Below the pieces are notes generated by a model. That model was not told the DNA's origin and did not search any database. It worked only from the letters and a program-made list of their open reading frames with translations. From an uncultured Lachnospiraceae bacterium (lineage in GTDB: Bacteria; Bacillota; Clostridia; Lachnospirales; Lachnospiraceae): a stretch of DNA of 6,599 bases. The translations under genes were made by a program, and so were the position numbers. Below are positions 6,476 through 6,599 of this stretch, one piece after another. How positions within the stretch are numbered: the first letter of the stretch is position 1; each line of letters opens with the position of its first letter. The stretch is taken from NCBI GenBank assembly GCA_910585555.1, contig CAJUFU010000031.1, positions 29,379 to 35,977 on the forward strand, read 5' to 3'.

Positions 6476-6599
6476 CTTAAAAATGATGATTCCTGCAATC
6501 GCCACACCCATACCCACCATCTTACGCACTTCAAGCGGCTGCTTCTCTGTGCCAAAGAGGCCCAATAGTTCAATGAGATACGCCACCAAAAGCTGGGCC
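6467..6599 (-). CDS. DMT/YdcZ-like membrane transporter, C-terminal fragment
   Basis: An open frame enters from the right edge of the window and ends with TAA at 6469-6467, giving 43 complete codons (base 6599 belongs to the preceding codon). The peptide holds one membrane helix with AQLLVAYLIELLGLFG, a short polar connection with EKQPLEVRK, and a final hydrophobic helix VGMGVAIAGIIIF followed by KWT. This helix, basic loop and helix ending in a short positive tail is typical of the end of small multidrug/DMT-superfamily proteins, and the wording is closest in my recollection to YdcZ (DUF606). The substrate is unknown. The 5' part is outside the window. It is on the same strand as comEA, but a promoter lies between them and no terminator was seen, so read-through is possible. 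Confidence 0.6.
   Translation of the reverse strand, partial: AQLLVAYLIELLGLFGTEKQPLEVRKMVGMGVAIAGIIIFKWT

Overview
The window looks like the end of an assembled contig from a mid-GC, Gram-positive, low-GC-lineage anaerobe. Lachnospiraceae or a related Clostridia family is the best guess, based on protein flavour (two-domain GerMN lipoprotein, ComEA/ComEC, OmpR-type regulator with kinase, strong AGGAG-type ribosome binding sites). This is recognition by eye, not a database result. Every real gene lies on the minus strand, so the biological order runs from right to left.

Right to left: (1) 6599-6467, the last 43 codons of a small membrane protein resembling DMT/YdcZ (DUF606) transporters. (2) A 79-base gap with a good sigma-A-type promoter and a hairpin that covers the ribosome binding site of the next gene. 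(3) comEA, an apparent lipoprotein with SLBB and helix-hairpin-helix DNA-binding domains. (4) An OmpR/PhoB-family response regulator. (5) Its membrane histidine kinase, overlapping the regulator by up to 41 bases. (6) A lipoprotein with two GerMN domains. (7) comEC, the DNA-uptake channel with its metallo-beta-lactamase-like domain. (8) A strong ribosome binding site and ATG just after comEC, then about 25 bases and the end of genomic sequence. Bases 2-35 are Illumina adapter, so the left edge is a library artefact.

The five complete genes are packed with gaps of 13-19 bases or overlap, so they very likely form one transcription unit. In Bacillus subtilis the comE operon is comEA-comEB-comEC. 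Here comEB (dCMP deaminase) is absent and its place is taken by a regulator, kinase and GerMN-lipoprotein trio. That trio has the layout of actinobacterial MtrA-MtrB-LpqB, in which the GerMN lipoprotein LpqB acts with the sensor kinase. The appealing reading is an envelope-sensing module embedded within a DNA-uptake operon. The arrangement is seen directly; the functional link is inference.

No tRNA, rRNA, CRISPR array, insertion sequence or intrinsic terminator was found. No gap between genes exceeds 79 bases, and the non-genomic or uncertain left end covers about 88 bases.
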